A DNA stretch of 15,995 nt, taken from NCBI GenBank assembly GCA_964345695.1, contig CAYFSC010000060.1, forward strand, positions 1 through 15,995, written 5' to 3'. This DNA comes from CAYFSC01 sp964345695. GTDB lineage: Bacteria > Bacteroidota > Rhodothermia > Rhodothermales > Salinibacteraceae. Below, one piece after another: positions 15,396 through 15,995 of the stretch (positions are counted from its first letter, which is position 1; each line of letters opens with the position of its first letter). A program made the translations under genes and the position numbers. The notes under the pieces are model-generated. The model was not told the origin of the DNA and ran no database searches. It was given only the letters and a program-made list of their open reading frames with translations.

Positions 15396-15995
15396 ATGCC
15401 TGTCGTTCGCCACCTCGGTACGCTCGCCCTCCTCGTCGTTCTTGTACTTGTAGGAACAGCGCCACTTGCCCGCGCGCAGACCTCGATCGCCGACGCCCGC
15501 GACCAGGGAGAAGGAGCCACCGTCACCGTGGAGGGCACCGTCACGCGGGCTTTCGGCGATTTTGTTCGCTTTCAGGACGACAGCGGCCCGACCGGGGCCA
15601 GCGGCCTCGTCGTCCGCCAGACGGGCGGCGCGTTCTTCGACGACGTTCAGGACGGGACGATTACCCAGGGCACGCAGTTGCAGGTGACCGGCACGCTCAG
15701 CGAGTTCAACGGCCTGCTGCAAATCAACGAAGGCGACCTTTCGGACTATACCGTGCAGGGACAGGGCACCGCGCCGGCGCCGCAGTCCGTGGCGCTCTCG
15801 ACCTTGGCCTCCAACGGGGAAAATTACGAGTCGGAGCTGGTCACCATTTCGGGCTTGAGCTTTCAGAGTGCGACGGGGACGTTCGACAATCGGACCTCGT
15901 ACACCGTCGCCGATGACACCGGGACGCTTACGTTCCGGGTGCAGACCGACGACGAGACCCAGCTCGGCGGCACGGAGATTCCGGGCGGCACGTTC
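15396..15995 (+). CDS. Secreted protein with bipartite OB-fold-type module (5' part only, runs off the window)
   Basis: A frame with no stop runs from the ATG at 15396 to the window edge: 200 residues. It begins with a Sec signal peptide (hydrophobic 10-22) ending APLARA before Gln28, with no lipobox, so the product is probably released or carried further by another system rather than lipidated. The mature protein goes straight into the module of the two preceding lipoproteins: SIADARDQGEGATVTVEGTVTRAFGDFVRFQDDSGPTG, ASGLVVRQTGG, LLQINEGDL, then ENYESELVTISGLSF...GTFDNRTSYTVADDTGTLTFRV and the start of the IPGGTF motif where the window ends. There is no Calx-beta domain in front. Similar exported OB-type domains sit at the N terminus of some secreted nucleases, so a catalytic domain may follow outside the window; this is inference. 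Confidence 0.85.
   Translation, partial: MPVVRHLGTLALLVVLVLVGTAPLARAQTSIADARDQGEGATVTVEGTVTRAFGDFVRFQDDSGPTGASGLVVRQTGGAFFDDVQDGTITQGTQLQVTGTLSEFNGLLQINEGDLSDYTVQGQGTAPAPQSVALSTLASNGENYESELVTISGLSFQSATGTFDNRTSYTVADDTGTLTFRVQTDDETQLGGTEIPGGTF

Noticed and set aside
1..15995. tRNA, rRNA, CRISPR array, insertion sequence or prophage
   Set aside because: No cloverleaf, rRNA segment, regularly spaced repeat-spacer array, transposase or integrase was recognised on either strand.

Overview
The window looks like a draft-genome piece from a halophilic, high-GC member of the Rhodothermia/Bacteroidota lineage (Salinibacter, Longibacter or similar). This rests on several things seen together. The proteins are very acidic (Asp/Glu-rich surfaces). 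The receptors have the Bacteroidota/Myxococcus Oar-like architecture of carboxypeptidase-regulatory domain plus TonB-dependent barrel. There are several lipoproteins, one with an Asp-rich patch just after the lipobox Cys. Most starts lack a Shine-Dalgarno sequence. A run of exactly 100 N (6237-6336) marks a scaffold gap inside a gene. All real genes are on the + strand; the long minus-strand frames are shadows.

Layout. (1) 193-2237: two tandem DoxX-family membrane proteins, with an FAD-dependent amine-oxidase-type flavoprotein whose possible GTG start overlaps the second DoxX stop. (2) 2376-2972: a DJ-1/PfpI-family protein closed by a good intrinsic terminator at 3016-3049. (3) 3214-4818: a large surface-lipoprotein candidate with a carboxypeptidase-regulatory-like domain and invasin/Big_1-like Ig domains, preceded by two small inverted repeats. 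(4) 4819-5490: about 670 bases without a convincing gene, ending in an AT-richer, promoter-like stretch. (5) 5491-8605 and 8877-12194: two paralogous Oar-like TonB-dependent receptors, the first broken only by the scaffold gap and followed by a strong terminator. (6) 12354-13484, 13596-15272 and 15396 to the window end: two lipoproteins (N-terminal Calx-beta-type domain) and one Sec-exported protein. Together these three carry four copies of the same ~185-residue bipartite, probably OB-fold-type module.

How the parts may work together. The left block looks like a small redox/stress group (DoxX pair, flavoprotein, DJ-1-like protein). The right block, from 8877 to beyond the window end, has no visible terminator and reads like an outer-membrane system: an Oar-like transporter followed by surface lipoproteins and a secreted protein sharing one module. 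In place of the SusD lipoprotein that normally partners SusC-type receptors, the partners here are Calx-beta/OB-module lipoproteins. OB-type modules of this general kind are known from secreted nucleases and from Bacteroidota lipoproteins, so capture or processing of an extracellular polymer such as DNA is a reasonable hypothesis but is not shown by the sequence. The window also shows three independent tandem duplications (DoxX, receptors, OB modules), plus short intergenic repeats, including an inverted pair that flanks the first Calx-beta/OB lipoprotein gene.
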